Source of the DNA: Platanthera guangdongensis
Taxonomy: Eukaryota; Streptophyta; Magnoliopsida; Asparagales; Orchidaceae
Length of the DNA stretch: 64,000 nt
Direction: 5' to 3'
Assembly (NCBI GenBank): GCA_039583875.1
Contig: CM077151.1
Coordinates: 19,984,326-20,048,325 of the forward strand
Shown: positions 46,638-57,139 of the stretch, piece by piece
Layout: each line of letters starts with the position of its first letter
Numbering within the stretch: the stretch's first letter is position 1
Notes under the pieces: model-generated
Database searches by the model: none
Seen by the model: the letters and a program-made list of their open reading frames with translations, nothing else
Told to the model about the DNA's origin: nothing
Translations under genes and position numbers: made by a program

Positions 46638-46836
46638 TGTTGGAGGAGAAAAGTTAATTGAGTTTATTCATCCACATGGGGGTATTTATACAAATACAAC
46701 GATATGACACGTCACTGATCCGTGTGCTCTCATATTTCCTAAATAGGAATCGATCTATTTAGGAAACAAATAACGTAATCAATACAAAGATTATATGCAA
46801 TACAAAGATTATATGCAATCAATGCAATATCCAACA
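46638..46836 (-). repeat. Copia-5 5' LTR
   Basis: 199 bp; same as the 3' LTR except for a duplicated TACAAAGATTATATGCAA and one base at the outer end. A TATTTATAC box lies near 46683. Confidence 0.93.
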
Positions 46837-46858
46837 GTAACCTCGCTTTGATACCACT

Positions 46859-47618
46859 TGTTAGAAACGTGTATGGGCTCACAATCGATTCCACTTGACC
46901 CCAAAACACAAACCCAAAACTTGCGAGACCGCCACAAACCGCGCGAGCTCTTCTTGCGAGATGGCCACACGCGAGATCAACACCAAACCGCGACAGGTCG
47001 CGCGAACTCTTTCCTGCAGGCGAGTAGTCCACTCGGCGAGATCAAACCTGCGGGACCACCACACGCGGGCACCCAACCCGCGAGTACACCAGCGAGACCT
47101 CCACACGTGAGTATACAAGCCGCGACCTCTCCTCCTCGCGGCGAGATCAAGCCGACTCGCGTCCCGCCTTACTCGCGACTAGTCCACTACCTCTCGCCAA
47201 TCCCCTCTCCCTCGGTGGCGAGCTCAGGAAACCGCCCGGTTACCCCTTCAAGCCGCTCGGGACAAACCAACTCGCCGAGACCAAACGGCGGGATCTCCCA
47301 ATCCGGCGAGAACTCCAACTCGCCCGGCAAGCCTCTCTACCCGCTCGACAAGGCTCGTGCGCTGCAGCGCTTCTCTTTTTCTCTCTAAGAACCGGAATTT
47401 GGGAGCTTCTCTCTCTATTTCATCAATCATAAAAAGGGACTACAAATGGCCTATTTATAGGCAAAGGAAAACAAGCAAAAGAAATCTCTCTCCTAATAAT
47501 TACAAACTCTCATCTACCCATTTAATACATACTCTCTTTCTATTCATTAAAAGCAACCATAAATGAAATGGTAATTCCAAGAAACTTGTGGGGCCCGGTC
47601 AACTTAATAACTCCAGCA
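46859..47618 (-). repeat. Copia-4 5' LTR
   Basis: 760 bp, nearly identical to 31009-31768. Its inner edge and the leader are duplicated at 41562-41650. Confidence 0.93.
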
Positions 47619-49315
47619 GAACTGTTCAAAGCGGGATTTCGGCTCCTCTAGAACTTGGGCTGCGTATACTCCAGAACTTGACCCGATGACTTTTTCCCCT
47701 CTATCCACGCTTCGCCAAAGCTCCTCTCTGGTGGCCATCATCACTCTCTACAGAAGAAGGTAACTCACATCTCCCGGCTAATTAAACTCCTTTTTATTTA
47801 GCAAACACTCTTCAGAAGAAGGTAAATTTTTAGTTAAATGGTTGGTAAGATCACCTGTGAGGTTCTGAAATTTTAACACTGCAGCGGATCTTGAGCTTCG
47901 GCCTTTGATTTTGCAAGCTATTTCAAACTTCTGCCTTTCTTGGTTGCAGTTTATGAACATATTTTTTTAATAATTAGCACATGATTATCATCTGTCACAA
48001 AAGTTGCAGTGGAGGTAACAAATCATCTTGGAAGGAGGAGGGGCGAGTGAAAAAACTACTGAAGAGGAAGAAGACATGATGATCCTTCTTCTTTACTTTT
48101 TTTGTTGCAGGAGAGATAGAAAATTATTCGTTTAAATTATTGGAGAAGGGAGAGTAAAGTGAAGAGAGTTGTGTTCACATTTATGTGTTTAAGCAGCTGA
48201 AGAGATAGAAAATTAGCAGATCTTCTTTACTCTCAGTTCTACTTGCTTCTATTTCTCTTGGTCCATATATCTGTTATCTCTTTTTCTTATTAATGAAATT
48301 CAAACAAAAGAGAATAATATTACTAATCGATTCAAGCAAGTTATATTTCTCTCGGTAGGAACCACAATTTAATCAACTCACAGCGGGTAGTAACCGCCAT
48401 TTAATCAAACCACTTTTTCTATAACCTCCATTCAAGCAAAAGAAAAAAGTGGTTTGATTTTTACATGCTTCTATTTCTCTTGGTCCCAAATGGATTCAAG
48501 TGTCTGATCAAACCGCCATTTTAACTGCTTCATAAATCTCTAGAGTTTTCTAATGGAAAAATGCTGAATTTTGTTTTTCAGATTTGTTTTTTTTTTTATT
48601 TTTCAGTAACTTTGAACATAGTTGTCTTCTCAATGTGATGTCGCATCCATTTGAGAATTCCCTTGCATTTCTATGAGTGTTCTTCTTGATATAGGATACT
48701 TGAAACATACTTCCCTATCCTGGGTTTGGAGTTTGTGTATTTTGAACTTAAATCATATTTGAACATTTTGTTGAGCTTTAATTGAACTCTCACTTAAATT
48801 ATAGTTTTGGATTAGTATTTTTAAATTGATATTTTTTGTGCTAGTTCAAGTTGGTTGTGACTTTACTTGGTGGTTTTGAGGATTGTTGAGGTTGACTGGT
48901 GGTGCGGAAGATGTTATCAAATTAATTTGATTTCCAGAATTAATGTCTAAATACACCTAATCTGATGGAAAGAAATTGATTAAATGATTAGGGTCCAAAT
49001 GAAATTTTTATTTGAGTAATTATCTATTCAGTGGCTTCAAAGTAATAAACAATTTGTAGTTTGTTTGTTTCATTTTGATTATATTGTTTTAATCGCGAAC
49101 TCTCTTCAAGATTTATAACTCTTCCTAAATTTTATTTTTGAAGGACAAAACAAGCAATTATGAGTATAGGGGAGAAAATGGATCTCATCGTTGAGATAAT
49201 AATTTCAAATTAAACATTATTTTAATATGATTTTGTATTAGGGAACAAATGAACAATACAACTTAGAATTACAAGGCATCACTATAATGTCATTCTCTCA
49301 TTTGTTGCGCGTCGA
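47619..49315. other. AT-rich intron sequence, no gene
   Basis: Begins with the right-hand GAACT target copy. A CTCTTCAGAAGAAGGTAA-type block occurs twice (about 47750 and 47809), and CTTCTATTTCTCTTGGTCC occurs at about 48245 and 48467. Otherwise nothing recognisable. Confidence 0.5.
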
Positions 49316-50090
49316 TTTATGCCGATCTCTGAATAATGCTGCCCATCAAATGATGTTGCTCGCAGAATGTTACTGCCCATTGAATATTGCAGCACGCTGA
49401 ATGATCATGCCTGTCGAATGTTGTCGTCTATCAAATGTTGTTGTCTGTTAAATATTGTCGCACGCCGAATGATGCAACCAGTCGAATATTGTCGTACGCC
49501 GAATAATGTTACCCGTCAAATATTGCCGCACGCTGAATGATGTTGCCTGTCGATTGTCGTCGTCCCCGCAAATGTCAACCCCGCGACAAATGTCGTCCCC
49601 CACGACAAATGTCATCCCCACGACAAATGATGCCCTCACGACAAATGTCGCCCCCGGAACAAATGTCGCCCCCGGGACAAATGTCGCCCCCACGACAAAT
49701 GTCGCCGCCTCGACAAATGTCACCCCCACGACAAATGTCGTCCCATGGACAAATGTCGTCCCAACGACGAATGTCGCCCCAACGACGAATGTCGCCGCCC
49801 ACCCCCACCCCCCGTCGAATGTCGCCCCCGCCAAATGTCGCCCCCGCCGAATGTGGCCCCCACGATGAATGTCGTCACCACGACGAATGTCGTTACCACG
49901 ACGAATGTCGTCACCTCGACAAATGTCGCCCCCACGTAAAATATCGCCCCACGACAAATGTCGCACCTACGATAAATGTCGCCCCCACGACAAATGTCGC
50001 CCCCTCGAAGAATGTCGCACCCACGACGAATTTCGCACCCTCAACAAATGTCACACCCACGACGAATGTTGCCCGCAAGGGGTCCCGCAT
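49316..50090. repeat. 18-bp minisatellite array
   Basis: Core unit GTCGCCCCCACGACAAAT, repeated about 30 times between 49570 and 50075, with diverged copies (GAATGTTGCC, CAAATGTTGTCG) back to about 49320. Because 18 is a multiple of three, frames on both strands remain open (MSPPRQ-type on plus, FVVGATFVVGATF-type on minus). I interpret these as repeat artefacts. Confidence 0.9.
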
Positions 50091-50164
50091 GCACGACTGC
50101 TTGTCAATATATATGTGAATAGTAAGGGCCAAATGAACCGCCCTGTTCAGAATAAGATGGGCGG

Positions 50165-51045
50165 TGATGGGAATGAAGCTCCATTTAAAGCCTTGGGGGT
50201 GCATTTAACCACTATCCCCCATGATTTCTTCTATTATGGAGATCATGGTTTTGACCGGTCAACCCACTTCTCATGATCTCCTCCACAATAGGAGGATCAT
50301 GGGGGACACCCTTTCAATAACTACCACTGCCGGCCGCGGCCTCCGCCACGGTCGCGGTCGCCGCCGCCGCTTGACAGTCACGTCGTCGCCGCTTGCAGGT
50401 AGGATACTGTCCGATCACTACGGAGCCTCCATGTCGTCCGATCATTACGGAGCCTCCATCGCCGTCCGATCTACAGGTAACCACCCACTAACCACCAGAT
50501 TAGTAGGGGTCCACCATAACCACCTCCTGGAGATTATAAAGGGAGCATCAGGTCTCCTCATTTCTCACCTTTTTGCTCCCCTAGCCTTCATCTTCCTCAG
50601 GTCAGAGCTCTGTCGAACTCCCTCGGGTCATCTTCAAGCCGCCAACGAGGCAAAAGAACTCTCAAGTCCCCAAGTGCGCAGAAAAGGGAAGAAGACGACT
50701 ATCACCAGCACTCAAGCACATCAGCCACCAAGCAGCATCCAACTCCCCCTCGGCGCAGCCTGTTGCCCGTTGCGAGTCAGGAATTCTCTCTCACCACCAA
50801 CTTGTAACGAGAAGCGGTCTGTCGCCATCAATTCTCCAAGCATATTGTAACCACAAACTGATAGTAGATTTTGACCGACACAGATCCGGTCACGTGGTTT
50901 TTTACTCAGTTGAGGGGTTTTCCACGTTAAAACCTTTTGTGTCAACTCTCTATTTTCATTGGCTGTTTGCGCGCTCGACCATCCAGAGAGCTAAGGTGGT
51001 CCAGTTTATTCCGGTCCGACCGGGACGCCGAGTTAGTCCGCAACA
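50165..51045 (+). mobile_element. Gypsy solo LTR in the intron
   Basis: 881 bp homologous to the gypsy LTR at 60502-61411, starting TGATGGG and ending CGCAACA. Flanks GGCGG and GACGG match at 4 of 5. Shared blocks include TTTTGACCGGTCAAC and ACGTGGTTTTTTAC. No primer site or coding sequence follows, so it is a solo LTR. It abuts the end of the minisatellite. Confidence 0.78.
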
Positions 51046-52246
51046 GACGGCAATAAACAACACACCTCCCCCCCTATGGAGGGAGAGTTGTGTGTCCGTC
51101 TCACCTGTGTCGTGCTCAGCAATGCCTTTAGCAGGGGAAGTTCCTATAGACTTTCGGGTGTATAGCGGAACTTGCTCGTTGCAGCACACGCGTCTTGTTT
51201 GTAGGCAATTTAGGAAAATTTCTTGTGATTACTAGTCTCTTCTCGTCATATCTCATCTGGGTCGACCACTAGACTAGTAAACTTTGATCGCCCCTGGGTC
51301 CGAATAAACCCCAAAAATCTTGGCTCCAATAGTTTTGTTTGAGGGGGAGTTTTTATATACTCGAGTGTGCGTAGTGAGACTCTGAGACCTCTTAGTTGTG
51401 GCTAGCCAATTGGAAGTCGAGCAACTAGACCCCAGTCATTCCCGTTCTGGATTTTAGACAAGTGGAGTTTTACTTTTGTGGGTCAGTAACTTCGGCCTAT
51501 GCCCAAATCGGGTCTAACACATTACTCAAATTTTATCAGCCTGCACGTTCTTTTAACGACAATAAATATAACTCACATAAACACTAAAAGGCATATAAAG
51601 CTAAGTCCTGAATAAGATAGCAAGCAAGATTAATCTCTTGCACGTCAAAAACGTTGCTCCAACAAAAATTCTCCCAGCAATCCAGCCGACAGATCTATCT
51701 CCTCCTACAGATCTACTGCTTCTCTTTAGACAAAAATAAGAGAAAAAATGAACGTAAAAAGAAAATCTCTTCAAAAAATTCCAGTCATCATCTGTTTCTT
51801 CATTATTACTGCAATATCCCACAAGATACAAGATGACAACGCAGAGATAAATCTACCCCCATCACAGCCGTCAATGCATCTGGACGGTTGGATTTCATAG
51901 ATTCACGCCATAGTTGAAGAACCCTAGCTAGTTGAATAGATGAATTTCATATTGAATTTACTAGCTGCCGGCATTAATGCAAGAAAGTACGGCAAATGCC
52001 GGATTCTACAGCACAAGTGGGCCCATCTTCCATGGGTGATTTCATGGTTCATTGGTGAGTATAACGCGAGTTAGTAAACTTTAAAAGCAGATACAAACAG
52101 AAATTTAAGCTGATGGACAGCTAAGAAAGCTGAGCTTCACTTGTTTTTAGCTACAGCAGCTCATTGCGCGGTGGCTAATAGGCAATCGGAGTTAAAACAA
52201 TAAATTAAAGAAATGTGTAGCAAAATCAAAGATATTCGAATCATAC
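51046..52246. other. Intron sequence next to exon 1, no gene
   Basis: 51046-51540 has LTR-like features (GTTTGAGGGGGAGTTT at about 51336) without a partner copy. 51540-52246 is AT-rich and probably native intron. No open frame has domain support. Confidence 0.4.
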
Positions 52247-52304
52247 CTTCATCAGCGCAAGCCACCGAGAATGTGAGTAAAAGAAGCAGCAATCGCATCC
52301 CCAT
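52247..52304 (-). CDS. Glucanase exon 1: signal peptide
   Basis: The ATG at 52304 opens MGMRLLLLLLTFSVACADE, a textbook secretion signal, and stops at a donor GAAG|GTATGA (52246). The exon ends one base into a codon. Exon 2 at 10547 starts with the other two bases after TTGCAG, giving a Gly followed by AFIGVNIG. The joined ADE-GAFIGVNIG is what this family has at its signal-peptide/GH17 boundary, where a phase-1 intron is normal. The acceptor side carries TACTAAC, a perfect branch-point consensus, about 20 bases before the AG. No other signal-peptide exon is visible nearer exon 2. Assignment is by phase, strand, motif and total length, not by transcript evidence. Confidence 0.85.
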
Positions 52305-52540
52305 GAATACCTCGGGTTACCTTCTCCTTTCCTCCAGAAAAACACTGAAAACTACCTCAATCTGAAGCGGAAGAGTAGGGGATTCTGAAATGTTGAAGAA
52401 AAGGAGCAGGAGAAGTAGAAGAGATCGGCAATCTTCGCCCTTCGATTCTGATCTCTCACTCCTGAGTGGTGAGGAGCAAGGAGAGGAATAAACGGGGACA
52501 GGAATTGGGGAGAGGTTTAGGTTTTTATATTGGGGAGGTC
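52305..52540 (-). promoter_or_regulatory. Glucanase 5' UTR and core promoter
   Basis: On the minus strand an AATATAAAAAC TATA-like box lies at about 52533-52523, some 220 bp before the ATG. The intervening leader is CT/AG-rich, as in many plant 5' UTRs. Between this promoter and the MULE end at about 52967 there is only about 430 bp, so the two genes face away from each other across a short shared region. Confidence 0.55.
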
Positions 52541-52966
52541 CCATGCTGACTTGAGGGATTTCTACTTTATTTCAGCCTTTACCCTCGTCCATCGAGAACC
52601 GTCTGTTTTAGATCGAACGCTGAGGAATCCTCCCAGGCATATCACCAAGTGAAGTTTTGGAGGATTTTATTATGTAGCCATTTGTGTGGCATTGGTCTTT
52701 GTTCCCGGCCTGCCCGATCAATGCGGGAGCCGCTACAGGGCTAGCTACATGGATCGTGTCCCGAGGGTTGGGCAGTTTTTGCTGGAAGTCCTGGATCAAC
52801 GGTCATATTTTGGAACAGAAGACTTGTCATTATTCCTTATTATTATTTTTTTTACATTTGCCAAGTTTTTTCGGCCGCTGAGAATTTGAGAGAGAAATCT
52901 TTGTGGATGGACTTCACTTATTATTATGGGTAAGTGGGCTGTAAAATGAGGAAAATTTTTCCCTAC
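52541..52966. other. Short spacer between glucanase promoter and MULE
   Basis: About 430 bp with no gene. Open frames at 52608-52889 on both strands have no family match. This spacer may hold upstream control elements of the glucanase. Confidence 0.4.
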
Positions 52967-52989
52967 GGGTAATGCAGGAAGGAGTCCTG

Positions 52990-53064
52990 CGGAAATAAAT
53001 AGTCGGGGCTCACCTTTTTACTTTTCGAAATTACTGTTTTTCTCTAACCCTTCGCAACCCTTCG
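52990..53064. repeat. MULE left terminal inverted repeat (inner part)
   Basis: Aligns by eye with the reverse complement of 59900-59976 at about three bases in four. Confidence 0.65.
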
Positions 53065-53329
53065 TCGCTCTTGCTCCCGACTCCGCTCCCCGACCTTCGC
53101 CGCGCCTCCTGCTCCCGCCGCTCCTCCTCCAGCCGCTCCGTCATTTACTCGAGCTCCCGCAGATCGCGAGACTCTTTCTCTGGAACAGTCTACCTGCATA
53201 GTCTCTCACGCTCAGAAGATTTGGAGCACTGAAACCCTAACCTGAAGAAGAAGGTCCACGAAAAGTAGTGTAATGTGTATAAAAATTTTCATTTTGCTGT
53301 ACTTCAATCCGAATTTGTATGTCAACCAT

Positions 53330-53960
53330 GTTTATTGCAGTCGCATTTGTATGGCAAATATGTTTGCAGTCGCATTTATCCGTTTGCAGTTGTTGTTTAG
53401 GGTTGTGCACTAAATTATGTTGGTTGCGGTTGCATTGCTAGTTGATTGAAGTTGTATTGTTTTGTGGTTTCCTGTTTGCAGTTGTTTCCCCTGAGAACTA
53501 GTGTACAAAATGTATGTCATTCTTGTTGATTGCAGTCGCATTTTTAGGGTAAATATGTTTGCAGTTGTATTTATCTGTTTTGCTAGTGCTTGTTATGGGT
53601 AATGCGCTAAATTAGGTTGGTTGCAGTTGCATTGCTAGTTGGTTGCAGTTGTTTTTCTTTTTTTTGGTTTCTTTTTTGCAGTTGGTTACCCTGAGAATTA
53701 GTGTAATATGTTTGCAGTTGCATTACCTGCATATGCTTGTTTGCAGCTGCATTACATGTATTTTACTGTTGAGTTTGCAGTTGCATTAACAGTTTATTCC
53801 CGTAGAGCTTGCAGTTGCATTACCTCCATATTTCTGTATTGTTTCCAGTTGCATTATCAGTGTACTCCCGTACATTTTCCAGTTGAATTTTCAATATATA
53901 CTGATTTATATGCAGTTTCCTTACCTGCATATTCCTGTATAGTTTGCACTAGTGTTATTT
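53330..53960. repeat. Subterminal TGCAGTTGCATT repeats
   Basis: At least fifteen variants of GTTTGCAGTTGCATT occur in this stretch, interspersed with ACCTGCATAT. The same word recurs at 59340-59600 near the other end, so it is probably a property of the element. Confidence 0.75.
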
Positions 53961-53990
53961 TTGCTTATTTTTTCTTTGTTTTCAGCTAAA

Positions 53991-56491
53991 ATGCCTGGAA
54001 GTAAGTACTTGTCATCCCGTTGCTCATCCAAGTCATTCACTGCGCACGTTACCCCCCTGGTGAATATTTTGTCTGAAGACTCTAAAGAAGCCTTACGCCT
54101 GGCTTGCATTTTCCCACTGCTGATGATACCTGGGATTCCACAGAACATACCACTGTTGTATGTTCTTCTCAGGTTATATAATAGGGATAAGCAAGCGTTC
54201 CTTATAGGTAACTACTACATGAAACTTACCGTCAATGAGGTCGCACTCGTATTGGGCCTCCCAAATTCTGGAGTTCCATTTAAGTTCACTCGGAGTCCCC
54301 TCCTAGACCTCACACACAAGTGCCTCAATGAAAAATTAAGTGAAGTTACCGAGGAGGAGTGGTCCCCTGCATTGGAGGAGAGAAGGATCTCCCTTATAGT
54401 TAAATATTATTATGCATGTTCTTTTTCCCCCTTAAGAATTTGAAGGTCCCGGCTTGCCTCGATGCCATAAAAGATATTCAGGATTTTGTGAAGTACAACT
54501 GGCCGCAGGCAATCCATGGCTTCCTGCATAGCCAGTTTGATGGATTGAGCAAAATCTGCGAAGTAAGGGGGGCAGGGGAGAACATCAGGTATTTGGAGGG
54601 CTGCTCCACCGTGTTGCTGGTATGAAAGCGTTTTTATTTACCTTTCATTTTATTTTTTTATGTTGGCAACTTCGTATGTGTTTTTGTAAAGGTGTGGTTA
54701 TACGAGCACACGAAGATTCAGCCACCACTGGTCGAGGCAGCACGGCCCCGCATATATTGGTGGTCTCCCACTCTTAGCTACAGTGCTAAATTCTGCCTCG
54801 AAGTAGAACGCAACCTCAGGCGAAGAAAGTATGTATGTGTTCTCATTTATGATTTATGCTAAATCTAGGTATTAATATGTAAATGTTAAAGTAATATTCT
54901 GGTCTTTTATCTTGAATCTTTACATAGGTTATCACCACCTTTGCTAATGTTGGTGATGACGAGCTGTCATTGCTTGGAGTTGAGGAACTGGAGTCCGATT
55001 TTGAGAAAGTGCCGGAAAAGAAGGAGAAGAGAAAGAGGGACGTGAAGGTGGACTCTCTTGGCTATGAGAGTGAGAAAGAGAAGAAAATGAAAAATAAGAA
55101 GCAAGAGCAGGAACTATTGAAGAAGATTATGTCGGAGATAAAGAAGGAGAGGAGAGGCATGGAAGCCCGGCTCAAATCTTATATTAAATCGGAGGTGGAG
55201 GGTTTAAAGACCTTTTGCGAGTCTTTATTCCTGAAATTTCAAGCAGGGCTAAAGCCTACTCATACTCCATCACCACCGCCGCATTCACCACTCTCACCTC
55301 ATTCACCCATCATGACATATGTATCCCCTACACCGTTGTCGCAACCCGCTTCCACTCTCAAGTGCACGTTAGTGTCTCCCACACAGATTCGCTCGCAAGA
55401 GTTAGTTAGTAGGACCCCAAGGAAGGGTTTTCTACGGGCCAAGACCGTTTCTAGACGGACCTTTCAGAAGGGCCAAATCATTGAATATGAGTCGTATCAC
55501 CCGGGACGGCTCCATGTGGCAGATAAAACAAGAAAAACCCTTGATTCAGTGTTAAGCAAATCGGTTGATAGATAATTTTTTATGTTTATGGCACAGTATT
55601 TTTTTTCCTGAACATTATTATTTTCATGCATTTTTGACTATGATGTCCATTATTTGGTGGTCTTTAACAGGAATATGTTGATTATTGAATGCAGGAATAT
55701 TTCAATGAGTAGAGGTGATCTGGATGACCTTCTAGGGGTTGGTTGGGTCATGGATTCGCATTTGAATGCGTACGCCATAGTCCTCGGAGCCCGTAGGAAA
55801 AAAAACTCTGATCTAGTTCGAAGTTTCCTTTATGTGTCGCCCAACCACGTCGTGCGTTACTTGAATATCTACTATTATCTTTAAGTTTTACTACGTACTC
55901 ATTTATAAAACATTATCGGTTTTGCAGTACTACAAGCAGAGCAAGGCGAGGAACTACCAAGCTCTGATAGCCCACATTACCCCCGAGTCGGTTGAGGCTT
56001 CAGATTTAGTTCTCATGTCGTGTCATCTTGGGAGTCATTCGGCTTTGCTAGTAGGCTGGTTGAAGGAACAAAGGTGGGAGTACCTCGATTCCCTTCCAAG
56101 TAGCCTGCACCATTCTGGTGTACGCGCAAATGTACGTTTAACCGGCTATGATTTATTCCTTTGGCTTATTTTATAACATTGTGCACTTCTAATTCTTTTT
56201 TTTCATGTCATGTAGCTAAAAGCCCTTCAGGAAGATGCACTCCATGCATTTCCTGAAGGATTCATTGATTGGCCAGTGGTGGACGCAAGGAAATCACCAC
56301 AACAAAGCAATAGCTACGATTGCGGGGTGTTCGTTATAAAGTACATGGAGGTGGTAACGTCGTTCGAAGACGTCACTTGGCAGGATCACCAAGGATGGCA
56401 AGCCGACATGGCCAGATTTCGGGCCGAAATCGCCGCTCAAATTTGCCAAACCTTTGCAAAGCATATTGCGGACAAGATGACTCCATGTTAA
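53991..56491 (+). pseudogene. Ulp1/C48 cysteine-protease-like gene of the MULE
   Basis: A multi-exon plus-strand gene starting MPGSKYLSSRC at 53991. The N-terminal part (to about 54830) resembles plant transposon DUF1985-type domains (NYYMKLTVNEVALVLGLPNS; FVKYNWPQAIHGFLHSQFDG), with an apparent one-base shift near 54430. Exons then run about 54692-54830, 54929-55575 (Lys/Glu coiled coil, Pro/Ser-rich), 55670-55854, 55928-56131 and 56217-56491, joined by GT-AG sites such as CAC GTC|GTGCGT and TTTTGCAG|TAC. The C-terminal C48 domain shows His in GSHSALLV, Asp in WEYLDSLP, Gln in PQQSN and Cys in SYDCGVFVIKYME, so the triad appears complete. Such proteases remove SUMO-like modifiers. The frameshift and a stop at 55573 that lacks a clear donor leave it uncertain whether the gene is functional. 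Confidence 0.72.
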
Positions 56492-57139
56492 CATTATTGT
56501 GCAACATATTTTTTTGTGGTTGGGATAACATTATTGATGCTGTGATTTCCTCCAGGTTAGATGATGTGAACTATTATTATATTAGTCTAATGTGAACATA
56601 TTATCTTAAGCGTCCCAAGAGAACACTGCCTACATTCAAGGACTCGTATACTCAAATGAACAAAAAACACTCATTTTATTTATAAATTTTTTTTTTTGCA
56701 CAATATGTTATTTAATTTTGAGCAAATAAACTCGGAATAATTTTTATCCTGAGCTTAGGCGAGTCGTATCTGTGGTTTTAATGTATCTGAGCATGTAAGT
56801 GTCTGTTTGGTGCGGCCTTTTTACTCCGATGAGTTTGTACTGTCATAAAATTTGTTTTTGACATAACAGTGATGCCGCCACCAAGAAAAAAACTTATTTT
56901 GAGCAATTTCTTATCTCAAGTAGTTGGGATAAATCTGATCCCAAGTAATTGGTAAACATAGATACATTGAACGTGCATTTGAATTGTCTAGAATTATTTT
57001 TCTCTACATACACCAAACTTCATTACATATGGGGCTTAAACACATTCGGGACGCCAGGAAAATCAAATGACAAATCAAAAAAACTATCCTCGTTGATATC
57101 CATTTGTGCATCGGCCGTGGCAGGATGCTGATTTTGGGA
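56492..57139. other. Spacer between the convergent MULE genes
   Basis: AT-rich, no gene. Should contain both transcript ends. A stretch at about 56800-56900 (CTGTTTGGTGCGGC, CCGCCACCAAG) resembles a small MITE end but has no clear inverted partner. Confidence 0.4.

Larger units (their letters stand above)
41713..46836 (-). mobile_element. Copia-5: young, nearly intact Ty1/copia
   Basis: 5124 bp, with LTRs at 41713-41893 and 46638-46836 that differ by one substitution and one 18-bp tandem duplication. Perfect target duplication GTAAC at 41708-41712 and 46837-46841. Primer site TGGTATCAGAG at 46637-46627 and polypurine tract TTGAGGGGGGG just inside the left LTR. One full-length polyprotein frame is broken by a single TAG. 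It is the last insertion in the nest. Confidence 0.95.
31009..47618 (-). mobile_element. Copia-4: outer element of a three-level nest
   Basis: Two 760-bp LTRs (31009-31768 and 46859-47618) differ at roughly a dozen positions by eye and are flanked by a perfect 5-bp duplication GAACT (31004-31008 and 47619-47623). It is minus-strand, with a tRNA primer site (TGGTATCAAAGC) next to the right LTR and a purine tract (TTTGAGGGGGAGTT) next to the left LTR. Removing the inner elements and duplications leaves a copia of ordinary size with gag, protease, integrase, reverse transcriptase and RNase H in order. Confidence 0.93.
10548..52246 (-). other. Giant first intron of the glucanase gene (about 41.7 kb)
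   Basis: Donor GTATGA at 52246-52241, acceptor TTGCAG ending at 10548. Roughly 35 of the 41.7 kb can be assigned to LTR elements, a solo LTR and a minisatellite. The largest pieces (16170-47618) are on the same strand as the gene, so their LTRs place polyadenylation and promoter signals in the sense direction inside the pre-mRNA. The mRNA can be made only if these signals are ignored or silenced. The gene's coding exons are intact, which argues that splicing across this distance still works. Confidence 0.82.

Noticed and set aside
49560..50075. Possible CRISPR-like regular repeat array
   Set aside because: The units are contiguous with no unique spacers, and the DNA is clearly a plant nuclear genome.
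49448..50118. Open frames on both strands through the 18-bp array
   Set aside because: The repeat unit is a multiple of three, so frames stay open by chance; composition is pure repeat.
52317..52544. Minus-strand frame upstream of the glucanase ATG
   Set aside because: It covers the TATA box and 5' leader, has no domain and overlaps the promoter.
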